Assembly (NCBI RefSeq): GCF_021502725.1
Contig: NZ_JAKFFS010000001.1
Coordinates: 372,001 to 436,000, forward strand
Source: Dyadobacter sp. CY345
GTDB taxonomy: Bacteria > Bacteroidota > Bacteroidia > Cytophagales > Spirosomataceae
Reading direction: 5' to 3'
Length of the DNA stretch: 64,000 nt
The number at the start of each line of letters is the position of its first letter. Position 1 is the first letter of the stretch. The notes below the pieces were generated by a model. It saw only the letters and a program-made list of their open reading frames with translations, made no database searches and was not told the origin of the DNA. The position numbers were made by a program, and so were the translations under genes. This document shows positions 8,893 to 18,459 of this stretch, piece by piece.

Positions 8893-10395
8893 TTAACTAT
8901 CCTCCAAAACCTCACCTTTTTCCAACTTCAAAAACCTGGTAACGCAAGATGGAATCTCGTTCAAATAATGCGAAACGTAGATTAAAGTTCTTTCCTGTGT
9001 CTTGCAAATGGCATCAACAACGGATTTGAAATATTCGATTGAAACGGTATCCAGTCCCTGGCAAGGTTCGTCAAGGATTAAAAGCGGAGGATTTTTGACT
9101 AAGGCTCTGGCTAGTAAAACCAGACGCTGCTCTCCTTTGGAAAGCTGAGAAAAATCCTTTTCAATAAGTGGATGCACGTGTAATAACTCAGCAACTTCAT
9201 GTACACGAGCTATCTGAATATAAGTCAGTTTTTTGAAAAATATTCCTGTCGCGTCAAAAAAGCCTGATGCGATGGTTTTGAAAACTGTGGTGTTTTTCGG
9301 GAAGTATAAGTGTAACTCGGGAGAAACATGCCCGATTTTTTGTTTGATATCCCAAATAGAAGCGCCAATTCCGCCGCGTTTTTTATCAAACAAATCAAAG
9401 TCATTAGCAAAACGCTGCGGATTATCTGCGGTAATAATACTCAATAAAGTTGATTTTCCAGAACCATTCGCGCCCGACAAAGCCCACTTTTCACCTTTAC
9501 GGATTTTCCAACTAATGCCTTTTAATATTTGGTCCTTATTGTATTTTACTTTGATGTTCCGAAGATCAATGGCTGTCTCAAAATCAACAAAATTTGGTAA
9601 ACCAAAGCTTTCGAGTTTTTCGGGATCAGGTTGGGGAAAGGCCTCGATATCTGGAGTTCCGATTTTAAAAGAACCAATTGATGATATTTTTTCAATACTG
9701 CCGTGGCTCATTTCCAGCACTTGCGTCACGCATGGAGGGATTTGTGTCGCAATTGTTGCGATGATTATTGTTACGCCGGATTTAGCCAGTTCGTCTAAGG
9801 CGCTTCTTAAAACTTCCCGTGAAAGAACGTCCAGACCAGCAAAAGGATTATCCAGAATCAATATTTCCGGATGTTTCAACAGCGATTTTGCCAACAGCAT
9901 TCTCCGGGTTTCACCATTTGAAAGTGTGACAAAAGGATGGTCAAGCAGATTTTTAATGGACAACAATTCACTCACTTTTTCCAGTTGTACATTATCAATT
10001 TTTGATGGTTCCAGATGGACAGAATTCTCATTAACCGTCCCGACCGGTTTTAGTTGATCTGTCAAAATTGCTCTGACACTTGGCGCGCGTTCGGCTTCGT
10101 AAGAATGAAAACGTTGCTGGTAGTATTCCGCTCCCGCGCTGACAATCCGGTTAAATGAATAATCGTTCGGAACAAACTCGATCGCGTCGCGTATCGGTTT
10201 ATCAAATCCATACTGCAACTTTCCTTTCCAGACCGGCCATTTTCCAGCAATGACATCAAGCAAAGTTGTTTTTCCGGAGCCGTTAGGACCAATAATTGCC
10301 CACTGCTCTCCTTTTTGTATTTCCCAGCTAATTCCGTTTAATACAGTCGTATCATATTTTCTAACAGAAACATCATCAAGTTTTATCAAAGCCAT
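8893..10395 (-). CDS. ModF-like tandem ABC ATPase
   Basis: A 500-residue soluble protein with two ABC nucleotide-binding domains and no membrane segment, the layout of ModF/PhrA-type proteins. Domain 1 has Walker A GPNGSGKT (36-43), signature L-S-N-G-E (158-162) and Walker B ending I-L-D-N-P (180-184). Domain 2 has Walker A GANGSGKS (308-315), signature L-S-K-G-E and Walker B L-I-L-D-E-P with a downstream V-S-H switch histidine. In domain 1 the catalytic glutamate is asparagine (N183), and the switch-histidine position, aligned by eye to domain 2, is threonine. That site probably binds but poorly hydrolyses ATP. No molybdate transport genes are nearby, so a transport role is not supported here. 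Confidence 0.8.
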   Translation of the reverse strand: MALIKLDDVSVRKYDTTVLNGISWEIQKGEQWAIIGPNGSGKTTLLDVIAGKWPVWKGKLQYGFDKPIRDAIEFVPNDYSFNRIVSAGAEYYQQRFHSYEAERAPSVRAILTDQLKPVGTVNENSVHLEPSKIDNVQLEKVSELLSIKNLLDHPFVTLSNGETRRMLLAKSLLKHPEILILDNPFAGLDVLSREVLRSALDELAKSGVTIIIATIATQIPPCVTQVLEMSHGSIEKISSIGSFKIGTPDIEAFPQPDPEKLESFGLPNFVDFETAIDLRNIKVKYNKDQILKGISWKIRKGEKWALSGANGSGKSTLLSIITADNPQRFANDFDLFDKKRGGIGASIWDIKQKIGHVSPELHLYFPKNTTVFKTIASGFFDATGIFFKKLTYIQIARVHEVAELLHVHPLIEKDFSQLSKGEQRLVLLARALVKNPPLLILDEPCQGLDTVSIEYFKSVVDAICKTQERTLIYVSHYLNEIPSCVTRFLKLEKGEVLEDS

Positions 10396-10500
10396 ATCAA
10401 ATTACGCAGTCATTACCATTCAAAACGAAGCCACCGGCTGATTGAAATTACATCCGGCAAAGATTGTTAAGTTTGATCGGAATCAAAAGGCGATTTGGGT

Positions 10501-10550
10501 ATAAAAAAACTGCGCATGAAACTCAATCGAAATTGAATATCATGCGCAGT
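10501..10550 (-). terminator. Terminator of the DJ-1/PfpI gene
   Basis: On the minus strand an 11-bp perfect stem (ACTGCGCATGA, arms at 10540-10550 and 10509-10519) is followed by a T-run (10509 to 10503). It lies just downstream of the stop at 10579. Confidence 0.8.
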
Positions 10551-10578
10551 GGCAATATGTTTTGCCTTATTATTAGTT

Positions 10579-11130
10579 TTATTGATGAAGTTCAAGATTG
10601 AATTCTTTCATCATCTGTTTGATAAAAGAAGGAAGGTCATCTGTTTTTCTGCTTGTTATCAGACCATTATCTGTTACCACAACTTTGTCAATCCAAATTG
10701 CTCCTGAATTTTCCAGATCAATTCTAATGGCTGAATTGGAAGTTAAAGTTCTTCCCAGCACGACATCAGCATCAATCAGGATCTGAGGACCGTGACAAAT
10801 GGCTGCAACCGGTTTGTGGTTTTTGAAAAATGAACGGACAAACTGAACCGCTTTTGGGTTTGTACGAAGTGCATCTAGATTCATAACGCCACCAGGCAAA
10901 ACCAGCGCATCGTAATAATCTGCCCTGGCAATATCCAAAGGAACATCCACTTTATGAATTTCTCCCCAATCTACATGATTCCAACCTTTAACCGTATCCT
11001 TGTTTGGAGAGATGATATGGGTTGTCGCACCATTGTTTTTCAATGTCTCACGTGGGCAGGTCATTTGTACCTGCTCAAATCCGTCCGCTACTAAAATAGC
11101 AACCTTCATTACATTTGATGTCGAGTCCAT
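10579..11130 (-). CDS. DJ-1/PfpI family protein (glutamine amidotransferase-like)
   Basis: A 183-residue protein of the DJ-1/PfpI superfamily. The nucleophile elbow A-A-I-C-H-G-P puts the reactive cysteine at C112, with His113 next to it. The conserved acidic residue is E19 in D-G-F-E-Q, and A-L-V-L-P-G-G (75-81) forms the usual strand-turn. Relatives act as glyoxalases/deglycases, chaperones or intracellular proteases of the YhbO/PfpI type, usually in stress protection; sequence alone does not decide which. The start at 11130 places a few extra residues before M-K-V-A-I-L-V (Met8 at 11109 is an alternative start). Single-gene unit with its own terminator, next to clpB. Confidence 0.88.
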   Translation of the reverse strand: MDSTSNVMKVAILVADGFEQVQMTCPRETLKNNGATTHIISPNKDTVKGWNHVDWGEIHKVDVPLDIARADYYDALVLPGGVMNLDALRTNPKAVQFVRSFFKNHKPVAAICHGPQILIDADVVLGRTLTSNSAIRIDLENSGAIWIDKVVVTDNGLITSRKTDDLPSFIKQMMKEFNLELHQ

Positions 11131-11303
11131 ACTGGGGATTATTTTGAATTATAACTGGAAATTTTTTAACTAAAATAATAATTACAAAAAATATGCCAAC
11201 TGAAAAACAAATTCGAGAGAAATAGAAAAGCTAGTCTTTGGAGGCGAGTTAACTACATGATTATAACGTGATTTTGTATGTTTAAATTACAAATAATTTG
11301 TGG

Positions 11304-11343
11304 TAAAAAAAATGGGTAAGCAGAAATTTTTCTGCTTACCCAT
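11304..11343 (-). terminator. Terminator of clpB
   Basis: On the minus strand a stem of about 15 bp (arms 11329-11343 and 11312-11326, core GGGTAAGCAGAAA) is followed by a T-run (11312 to 11305). It lies 22 bp after the clpB stop. Confidence 0.85.
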
Positions 11344-11364
11344 CCGTACTAATTTTACTATTAA

Positions 11365-13971
11365 CTAAATCTCTACGCTTCCAACATTTTCAAAAATCAA
11401 ATCGCCATCTGCATTCAGCTCCATCATAATGACAGAATCTTTCGCCACCTGACCACTTAAAATACCTTTTGAAAGCTCGTTAAGTATTTTTCTCTGCAAT
11501 ACCCGTTTCAAAGGACGAGCACCGAATGCCGGATCAAATCCTTCCTCACCGAGTTTTGTCAATGCCTCGTCTGTGGAGTCCAGTGTCACGCCTTGTTCCA
11601 TAAGCATTTTCTGGATTCCTTTGAACTGGATATCCACGATTTTACGGATATTTTTCATTGAAAGTGGTTCAAACAATACGATCTCGTCAATCCTGTTCAA
11701 AAATTCCGGGCGAACTGATGCTTTCAACAAATCCAAAACTTCCTTCTTCGCTTCTTCAACGATCAAGGTATGATTCCATCCTTCGTCTTCCGCAAATTTC
11801 TCTTGAATAATATGGCTTCCGATGTTAGAAGTCATGATGATGATCGTGTTTTTGAAATTCGCCACACGGCCTTTATTATCAGTCAAACGACCTTCATCCA
11901 GTACCTGCAAAAGTATATTCCAGACGTCTGGATGCGCTTTTTCGATCTCATCCAATAAAATTACGCTGTAAGGTTTGCGACGAACGGCTTCTGTTAGTTG
12001 CCCACCCTCATCATAACCAACATAACCCGGAGGCGCTCCAACCAGACGACTTACGGCATGACGTTCCTGATATTCGCTCATATCAATCCGGACCATCGAA
12101 TTTTCATCGTTGAATAAATATTCAGCCAGGGTTTTTGCCAGCTCAGTCTTACCAACTCCCGTCGGTCCAAGGAATAGAAAACTTCCAAGTGGACGCTTTG
12201 AATCCTGTAAGCCCGCGCGGCTACGGCGCACTGCATCCGAAACCAGCGTGATCGCTTCTTCCTGACCAGCGACACGTTGGTGCAGATGAGCTTCCAGATT
12301 CAACAATTTCTCCTTATCACTTTGCAGCATTTTGCTGACAGGAATTCCGGTCCATTTCGCCACAACTTCTGCAATTTCTTCCGGTGTCACTTCTTCCTGC
12401 ATCAGGCTTTCGGCATTTTCGGATGCCTGCAATTCTTCCAGGCGCTTGTTCACTTCCGGAATCCGGCCATATCTGATTTCAGCAACTTTTCCAAAGTCCC
12501 CGGAACGTTCTGCCTGCTCAGCTTCCAAACGCAGCTGTTCAGTTTGCTCTTTCAAAGAACGTACTTCATTCACTTTGCCTTTTTCATTTTCCCAAAGCGC
12601 TTTCAGACTATTGCGTTTTTCACTCAGGTCGGCAATTTCTTTGTTTAAAATCGTTTCTTTTTCTTTGTTATTTTCACGGCGAATGGCTTCACGCTCGATT
12701 TCCAGCTGCATCACTTTGCGATTCAACTCATCCAATTCTTCAGGAACGCTATCCATTTCCAGACGAAGTTTTGAAGCAGCTTCGTCCATTAAGTCGATTG
12801 CTTTATCAGGAAGAAAACGGTCGCTGATATAACGCGTCGATAGCTCAACGGCAGCAATAACAGCATCATCCTGGATTCTGACACCATGGTGCAATTCATA
12901 TTTTTCTTTGATACCACGCAAAATACTGATGGCGTCAGGAATGGTAGGCTCATCCACCATTACAGCCTGGAAACGACGTTCCAGCGCCTTATCCTTTTCC
13001 ATATATTTCTGATATTCTTTCAGCGTCGTTGCACCGATCGCATGCAGCTCTCCGCGGGCAAGTGCCGGTTTTAGCAAGTTTGCAGCATCCATAGCACCTT
13101 CACCGCCTCCACCTGCACCGATCAAAGTGTGAATCTCGTCAATAAACAATACGATTTCACCCTCAGAATCAGTCACTTCTTTGATCACCGCTTTCAGGCG
13201 TTCTTCAAATTCACCTTTATATTTTGCACCTGCGATCAGCAAGCCCATATCAAGAGATGCGATAATTTTAGATTTCAGGTTTTCCGGAACATCGCCCTGC
13301 ACAATTCTCTGCGCAAGTCCTTCTACTATTGCTGTTTTACCAACGCCTGGTTCTCCCAGAAGAATCGGATTGTTTTTGGTACGGCGGCTTAATATCTGTA
13401 AAACCCGTCTGATTTCTTCATCTCTGCCAATTACAGGATCGATTTTTCCTGCTTTGGCGAGCTCATTCAGGTTTTTGCTGTATCGTTCCAGAGAACGATA
13501 TTTTGCTTCTGCGTTTTGATCTTTCACGGGATTATTTTTACCTCTAAGTTCTTTGATGGCGTTAATAAGCTCTTTTTCCTTAAACCCAACTTCTTTCATC
13601 ATGGTTGCTGTGGAATCTTTTCCACTCAAAATCCCTAACAAAAGAAGCTCTATACTAATAAATTCGTCTCCGAATTCTTTCAGATAATTCTGCGCTTTGG
13701 CAGTGGCAACGGCCAGGTCATTTCCCAAAAATGACTGGCTCGATCCGGTCACTTTCGGATAACTGTCAAGTATTTTTTGCAGACGGTTATTTAAAACATC
13801 TGCACTTATATTTAGTTGATTCAGAATAAACTGCGACGTATTTGGATCCTCTTCCAAGATGGATTTCACCACATGCCCCGTTTCAATAGCCTGTTGCTGA
13901 TTGCCCTGGGCCATTTGCGCTGCATGTTGGATAATCTCCTGCGCCTTGATGGTATATTGGTTAAAGTTCAT
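11365..13971 (-). CDS. clpB: ATP-dependent disaggregase ClpB
   Basis: A Hsp100/ClpB chaperone that, with DnaK, pulls proteins out of aggregates in the cytoplasm. From the ATG at 13971 the product is 868 residues, the normal ClpB length, starting [12 protein letters not shown] at the Clp N-domain. An upstream in-frame ATG at 14082 would add 37 residues unlike the family. Seen in order: N-domain repeats (1-145), first AAA+ module with Walker A GEPGVGKT (206-213), a long coiled-coil middle domain rich in Glu/Arg/Lys, second AAA+ module with GPTGVGKT and G-A-P-P-G-Y-V-G-Y pore loop, and the C-terminal domain. No IR element of the CIRCE type was seen upstream. Confidence 0.97.
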   Translation of the reverse strand: MNFNQYTIKAQEIIQHAAQMAQGNQQQAIETGHVVKSILEEDPNTSQFILNQLNISADVLNNRLQKILDSYPKVTGSSQSFLGNDLAVATAKAQNYLKEFGDEFISIELLLLGILSGKDSTATMMKEVGFKEKELINAIKELRGKNNPVKDQNAEAKYRSLERYSKNLNELAKAGKIDPVIGRDEEIRRVLQILSRRTKNNPILLGEPGVGKTAIVEGLAQRIVQGDVPENLKSKIIASLDMGLLIAGAKYKGEFEERLKAVIKEVTDSEGEIVLFIDEIHTLIGAGGGGEGAMDAANLLKPALARGELHAIGATTLKEYQKYMEKDKALERRFQAVMVDEPTIPDAISILRGIKEKYELHHGVRIQDDAVIAAVELSTRYISDRFLPDKAIDLMDEAASKLRLEMDSVPEELDELNRKVMQLEIEREAIRRENNKEKETILNKEIADLSEKRNSLKALWENEKGKVNEVRSLKEQTEQLRLEAEQAERSGDFGKVAEIRYGRIPEVNKRLEELQASENAESLMQEEVTPEEIAEVVAKWTGIPVSKMLQSDKEKLLNLEAHLHQRVAGQEEAITLVSDAVRRSRAGLQDSKRPLGSFLFLGPTGVGKTELAKTLAEYLFNDENSMVRIDMSEYQERHAVSRLVGAPPGYVGYDEGGQLTEAVRRKPYSVILLDEIEKAHPDVWNILLQVLDEGRLTDNKGRVANFKNTIIIMTSNIGSHIIQEKFAEDEGWNHTLIVEEAKKEVLDLLKASVRPEFLNRIDEIVLFEPLSMKNIRKIVDIQFKGIQKMLMEQGVTLDSTDEALTKLGEEGFDPAFGARPLKRVLQRKILNELSKGILSGQVAKDSVIMMELNADGDLIFENVGSVEI

Positions 13972-14199
13972 GGCGGTGTTTAGTTGAATTAAGTGATATA
14001 CTCTTTTTCTCAAACAGTGTGCCGGAGCAACAAATCGGAAATTATGGCGTGTTTTTGTTTGAATTGAATGGATATACGTCAAAACGTCAGGTATTTAAGG
14101 GTTAAGTTTGAATATGCGGCGGTAAAAAATTTCAGTTCATATTATTTTGATGAAAAGGTTACTGTTTTAGATATTGCGTTAAATTTCAAGCAGGATTAA

Positions 14200-14907
14200 A
14201 TGAAAATCGGCCTTTTAGAATGTGACCACGTGCGGGAAGAATTACTCCCGATTGCGGGAGATTACCGGCAAATGTTTCCGGCTTTGTTTGCATCCGCAGC
14301 ACCTGATTGGGAGTTTATCTTTTTCGATGTCTGCAATGGTCATTTTCCTAATTCCGTCGATGCCTGTGATGCTTACATCTGTACAGGATCTAAGTCATCG
14401 GTATATGATAATGATCCCTGGATTCACCAGTTAAAAACTTTTGTACAGAATTTATATCAGTCTGATAAAACTTTTATAGGTATTTGTTTTGGACATCAGA
14501 TGCTGGGCGAGGCGCTTGGCGGAAAGGTTCAGAAATCTGATGTTGGCTGGTGTGTCGGCGTTCATCCTTTTGAAATGCTAGCTTTTGAAAGCTGGATGAA
14601 TCCGCCGCTATCTAATTTTAATCTGTTGATGATGTGCCAGGATCAGGTTTTGGCACTTCCATCCAACAGTACTTTATTAGGACAAACTCCGGATTGTCCT
14701 GTTGCCATGTTCAGGGTGGGGGATAAGATGCTGGGTATCCAGGCGCATCCGGAATTTCCCAAATTGTATAACAAAGCGTTAATGGAATTGCGCGTGGAAC
14801 GGATAGGTGAGCGTAAAGTCGAGTTCGGAATTATGAGCCTGGAACTGCCAACTGCCGAAAAAAGCATTGCAGAATGGATCGTTAATTTTGTCCGGGCAAA
14901 TAAATAA
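14200..14907 (+). CDS. Class I glutamine amidotransferase family protein
   Basis: A 235-residue stand-alone GATase1 protein. The catalytic triad is visible: Cys96 in I-G-I-C-F-G-H-Q, then His183 and Glu185 in Q-A-H-P-E-F. Family members hydrolyse glutamine, or gamma-glutamyl amides, to release ammonia; in GMP synthase this domain is fused to a synthetase, but here it is alone. Possible roles include gamma-glutamyl-compound hydrolysis. The Y-I-C-T-G-S-K-S-S stretch (59-67) is the oxyanion-strand region. It is followed at 82 bp by a phosphoribosyltransferase on the same strand, which may hint at nucleotide metabolism. Confidence 0.8.
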   Translation: MKIGLLECDHVREELLPIAGDYRQMFPALFASAAPDWEFIFFDVCNGHFPNSVDACDAYICTGSKSSVYDNDPWIHQLKTFVQNLYQSDKTFIGICFGHQMLGEALGGKVQKSDVGWCVGVHPFEMLAFESWMNPPLSNFNLLMMCQDQVLALPSNSTLLGQTPDCPVAMFRVGDKMLGIQAHPEFPKLYNKALMELRVERIGERKVEFGIMSLELPTAEKSIAEWIVNFVRANK

Positions 14908-14989
14908 TGGTAAAACATCCAAATTTCTTTTGTTGTCTTCCAGGATTGTAGGATTTTTACAAAAGAATAAGTTTTGAACCGATAGTCAC

Positions 14990-15511
14990 ATGACAGATAA
15001 TAATATAACCACACACCGTCAAATATTGACTTCGCTGCAAACGCGGCAGAAAATTCGCCGGATTGCATTTGAAATATACGAGCAGAATTTCGAAGAAAAG
15101 GAGATTATTCTGGCGGGAATAGTGGGTGAAGGGTATGAATTTGCCAAAGTGCTGACGCAGGAATTAAAATCGATTTCTCCGCTGGAAGTCAAATTGATCG
15201 AATTGCGGTTTGATAAAACGACTAATCAGCAAAGTGAAATTCATTTTGACGATGAATCTGTGCAGGTCGAAAATCAGGTTGTTGTAGTCGTAGATGACGT
15301 TTTAAATACGGGTCGGACACTCGCTTTTGCACTTGAACCATTTCTAAAAGTTCAGATGAAGAAGGTTCAGGTCGCTGTGATCGTGGACAGGGAGCATCAC
15401 AAATTTCCTATTTCTGCTGATTATGTAGGGTATTCATTAAGTACCACGATCAGTGAAAGGGTAGAAGTGATTTTGAGCCGCAGTGCGGATGAAGGGGTTT
15501 ACTTAAAGTAG
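14990..15511 (+). CDS. Phosphoribosyltransferase family protein (PyrR-like)
   Basis: A 173-residue type I phosphoribosyltransferase. The PRPP-binding signature V-V-V-V-D-D-V-L-N-T-G-R-T-L is at about residues 99-112, and an early strand I-I-L-A-G-I-V-G-E-G supplies the pyrophosphate loop. Length and layout resemble PyrR, which in some bacteria regulates pyrimidine genes and has weak uracil phosphoribosyltransferase activity. No pyrimidine genes or PyrR-binding attenuator were seen here, so a purine or other base specificity is equally possible. Confidence 0.8.
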   Translation: MTDNNITTHRQILTSLQTRQKIRRIAFEIYEQNFEEKEIILAGIVGEGYEFAKVLTQELKSISPLEVKLIELRFDKTTNQQSEIHFDDESVQVENQVVVVVDDVLNTGRTLAFALEPFLKVQMKKVQVAVIVDREHHKFPISADYVGYSLSTTISERVEVILSRSADEGVYLK

Positions 15512-15554
15512 GTGTCGCTTTTAGTTAGAGTTTATATACTTAGCTGATTAAATT

Positions 15555-15788
15555 ATGAGAGTTCAGGTGATACAGGACAGTAAAGGAAAAGCGACTGGGG
15601 TTTTTATTCCAATTAATGAATGGGATAAGTTGAAAAAGCAATATGAAGAGCTGGCCAATATGGAGGATGAAGAACTGTCAAAAATGCAGCTTTTGGAAGA
15701 AATTAAGCAGGCCTTGATCGAGCTGAAATTAGTAGGACAAGGAAAAGTTAAGGCCCGTCCCATACAAGCCCTGCTAGATGAGTTATAA
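15555..15788 (+). CDS. Putative antitoxin of a RelE-type TA pair
   Basis: A 77-residue, highly charged protein: an N-terminal beta-strand region (M-R-V-Q-V-I-Q-D-S-K-G-K-A-T-G-V-F-I-P) followed by long Glu/Lys-rich helices. This matches small antitoxins that combine a DNA-binding N-terminus with a helical toxin-binding tail. It overlaps the RelE-like toxin gene by 11 bp in the antitoxin-first order of relBE. No named family is recognised with certainty, and the call rests mainly on size, composition and position. Confidence 0.7.
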   Translation: MRVQVIQDSKGKATGVFIPINEWDKLKKQYEELANMEDEELSKMQLLEEIKQALIELKLVGQGKVKARPIQALLDEL

Positions 15789-16104
15789 AATATTTTCAAT
15801 TTCACTTTTTGATAAGCAAGCAAAGAGACTTGCAAAAAAATATCCTTCGCTAAAACAAGACTTGTCAGACTTAATATTGGAACTTGCAGAAAAACCCAAT
15901 ATAGGTAAACCGCTGGGAAATAATTTTTATAAAGTCCGGTTGGCAATAAATTCAAAGGGAAAGGGTAAATCTGGCGGAGCAAGGGTCATCACATATATCC
16001 AAATAGTCGACTCAACTATCTTTCTTACCTCAATATATGACAAGTCGGAAAAGAGTAGTATTACCAGCAAAGAACTGGATCAAATTTTTAAATTGTTAAA
16101 TTAA
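15778..16104 (+). CDS. RelE/ParE-family toxin
   Basis: A 108-residue basic protein with the RelE/ParE layout: I-F-S-I-S-L-F-D-K-Q-A-K-R-L-A-K-K-Y at the start (strand plus helix), L-S-D-L-I-L-E-L second helix, then N-F-Y-K-V-R-L-A and a later I-F-L-T-S-I-Y-D-K-S-E strand. Such toxins cleave mRNA on the ribosome or poison gyrase. The start ATG lies inside the end of the antitoxin gene, so translation is likely coupled. Confidence 0.78.
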   Translation: MSYKIFSISLFDKQAKRLAKKYPSLKQDLSDLILELAEKPNIGKPLGNNFYKVRLAINSKGKGKSGGARVITYIQIVDSTIFLTSIYDKSEKSSITSKELDQIFKLLN

Positions 16105-16141
16105 GCGTCTACTTTTTCAATCACTTAATTGTAGACGCTTA
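16102..16141. repeat. Inverted repeat between convergent toxin and galactosidase genes
   Basis: TAAGCGTCTAC (16102-16112) pairs perfectly with GTAGACGCTTA (16131-16141) around an 18-nt loop. It overlaps the toxin stop codon. There is no clear T-run on either side, so it may be a weak bidirectional terminator or an mRNA-end stabilising hairpin. Confidence 0.5.
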
Positions 16142-16155
16142 AAGTATTAACGGCA

Positions 16156-18357
16156 CTACTCGACCGCCTTAATTTCAACAATCACACTCGTTCTTCTGGC
16201 ATTTACAGTGGGGTTAAAACCGACAGTCATCAAATATTCTCCTGAATAAATCTGTTCTTCATTCAACGAAGTTTTGGTTTCAGGATATAAATTTAGCTCC
16301 TTCACTTTATATTTTTTCGCCGGATCCAGGCCTTGCAATCTAAATGGAGTGTCAGAACCAGCGCCATAACGGTTACTTACCAGGTAAGAGAAAAGAATTG
16401 CCCTATCCTTCTTTTTTGTGTTAAACATCAATGCAGAATACTCATTTTTCTTTGGATCAACCAAACGGTATAAGTCGCCATGCCAGACAACATCTTTAAT
16501 GGCATTATAAGTGGCAACCGACTGCTGACTGAATTTTAGGTCTTTCTCATTCAAATGGCTTACCACAATATCATAACCCAATTTTCCCATCATGGCCACG
16601 TCCGTGCGAAATTTTAACGGCTGTTTCCCCCAATCCGTAACATGAGCACTTTGCGTGAGAGCAGGGAAAAAATAAGAATATTCCCATTGCATGAAAATTC
16701 TTTCCATTGGATCGGTATTATCACTTGGCCAGAATTCTGTAAAATATTTAAGCGCTTCATAATCGACGCGACCGCCGCCGCCGGAGCATAACATCATTGG
16801 GATTTTGGGATATTTAGCCCGCATTTTTTCCAAAACTTTGTAGAGCCCTTTCACATAATCAACATAAAGCTGAGATTGTTTTTGTTTGCTTTTTTCAAGG
16901 TAAGCGGAGTAAGCATTATAGGTGATCGCATTACAGTCCCATTTTATATAAGCAATATCCGGGTTTTCTGTAAAAAGTTTATCAAGAACGCCGTAAACAA
17001 AATCCTGAACTTCGGGGTTGGAAAGATCCAGCGGCAGCTGGTTTCGCATGTAATGCTCCGGTCTTTGCGGCTGTTTGATCACCCAATCCGGATGTTTTTC
17101 GTATAACTCACTCTTAGGATTGACCATTTCCGGCTCAACCCAAATCCCGAATTTTATTCCGGTTTTTTGCGCCTCTTTCACCAAATAACCAATTCCATGA
17201 GGAAGTTTTTTGACGTTTTCCTGCCAGTCGCCTAAGCCGGTTTTGTCGTTGTTGCGTGGATATTTGTTAGCAAACCAGCCATCATCCAATAAAAACAGAT
17301 CAACACCCAGTTTTTTTCCATCTTTGAAAAGTTCTGAAATCTTTTCTTCGTTAAAATCAAAATATGTGGCTTCCCAGTTGTTTAGCAGTGTCAATCTTGA
17401 ACCTTCGCCATCCAGAATTCTATATTTTCTAGCCCAGTTATGCAGATTTCTGCTCGCTTCACCTTTTCCATTTTCTGAAAAAGTATAAATGAAAGACGGC
17501 GTTTTAAATTCTTGTTTTGAAGTCAGCGGATATTCGGACGCGAAAGAATTTATTCCTGCGATAAGGCGGAGGTTATGGTGCGAGTCCACTTCGAAATCCA
17601 TCCGGAAATTCCCCGACCAGGCTAGTGTACCCAGCAACACTTTTCCTTCGGTTTCCGTAGCAGGTTTGTCGAATGATAAGGAGAAACTTGGCGGCTGAAA
17701 CAGGTTCGCGCGTGTCCCTAGTTTTGAATCAAGCACACGGATTCCGGCAGTTAGCAATTCTTCTTCCGGGTTCATTTCTTTCGCCCAGCTTCCGTTGTAA
17801 TGTGTCAGATAATAATCTTTGGCAACAAAATACAGATTTGCAGAAGCATATTTTTGAAGTAGTACCGGGTTCTTTTCCTGGCTTTTAATGACACTCCACT
17901 GCTCGACTACGTTTTCAGAGGCGTAAATTTTGTAAAATAACGTTACCTCAACAGGATAGACCGGATCTTTTAAAACGATGCTGGTAACGCTGACATTGCT
18001 GTCCTGCTTTGTCGTAGTATGACTTACGTAAACCAAATCCAGAGACCTGTTCCCATCTCCGTGCGTTAGCTGCAAAGCAGGTTCCGACACACTCCAACTT
18101 CCAGATGGTGTATATGCTGAATTGTAAATACCGGCATTCTCATCACGTTGACGGCTTTGCAATGGGATGGCTTTATATTCAGAAGACTGACTCAGTTTTT
18201 TACCGAAATAGATTATTTCCAGATGATTTTCATAATCAGTTTGAAGTATGAGTGCATTCTGGTTTGTTTCTATTGGGATAATTACCGGTGCGATTTGAGC
18301 AAAAGCTCCGATTCCTGAGATTGAGAAAAGCAGGCAGAGGAAAATATTTTTAAACAC
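16156..18357 (-). CDS. GH36 alpha-galactosidase, secreted
   Basis: A 733-residue glycoside hydrolase family 36 enzyme that releases terminal alpha-galactose from oligosaccharides such as raffinose or melibiose. A signal peptide (about 1-20, ending A-F-A-Q) sends it to the periplasm. A large beta-sandwich (about 25-310) precedes the catalytic barrel. Family motifs: L-D-D-G-W-F (357-362), W-V-E-P-E-M-V (406-412), K-W-D-C-N with the nucleophile Asp474, and W-P-S-D-N-T-D-P with the general acid/base Asp546. It lies alone, downstream of the kup terminator and facing the RelBE pair. Confidence 0.92.
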   Translation of the reverse strand: MFKNIFLCLLFSISGIGAFAQIAPVIIPIETNQNALILQTDYENHLEIIYFGKKLSQSSEYKAIPLQSRQRDENAGIYNSAYTPSGSWSVSEPALQLTHGDGNRSLDLVYVSHTTTKQDSNVSVTSIVLKDPVYPVEVTLFYKIYASENVVEQWSVIKSQEKNPVLLQKYASANLYFVAKDYYLTHYNGSWAKEMNPEEELLTAGIRVLDSKLGTRANLFQPPSFSLSFDKPATETEGKVLLGTLAWSGNFRMDFEVDSHHNLRLIAGINSFASEYPLTSKQEFKTPSFIYTFSENGKGEASRNLHNWARKYRILDGEGSRLTLLNNWEATYFDFNEEKISELFKDGKKLGVDLFLLDDGWFANKYPRNNDKTGLGDWQENVKKLPHGIGYLVKEAQKTGIKFGIWVEPEMVNPKSELYEKHPDWVIKQPQRPEHYMRNQLPLDLSNPEVQDFVYGVLDKLFTENPDIAYIKWDCNAITYNAYSAYLEKSKQKQSQLYVDYVKGLYKVLEKMRAKYPKIPMMLCSGGGGRVDYEALKYFTEFWPSDNTDPMERIFMQWEYSYFFPALTQSAHVTDWGKQPLKFRTDVAMMGKLGYDIVVSHLNEKDLKFSQQSVATYNAIKDVVWHGDLYRLVDPKKNEYSALMFNTKKKDRAILFSYLVSNRYGAGSDTPFRLQGLDPAKKYKVKELNLYPETKTSLNEEQIYSGEYLMTVGFNPTVNARRTSVIVEIKAVE

Positions 18358-18395
18358 AATTTTTGAAGATTAGTAATGGAAACACATGAAAAAAT

Positions 18396-18441
18396 AAAAG
18401 GATCAATAACCGCTTTCATACTGAGCGATATTGATCCTTTT
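18396..18441 (-). terminator. Terminator of kup
   Basis: AAAAGGATCAATA (18396-18408) pairs with TATTGATCCTTTT (18429-18441), a 13-bp perfect stem. On the minus strand it is followed by a T-rich run. It lies 19 bp after the kup stop and just before the galactosidase start. Confidence 0.8.
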
Positions 18442-18459
18442 CAATGTTTTATATTTAAT

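Noticed and set aside
9233..10057. A 274-codon plus-strand frame opposite the ABC ATPase
   Set aside because: It mirrors the ABC ATPase coding strand, and its translation has no recognisable domain.
12332..12832. Long open frames on the plus strand opposite clpB, such as a 166-codon one
   Set aside because: They are antisense shadows of the conserved clpB reading frame, with Ser/Arg-rich low-complexity translations.
16102..16141. The toxin-end hairpin as a standard rho-independent terminator
   Set aside because: There is no T-run on either strand, so it is listed only as an inverted repeat.
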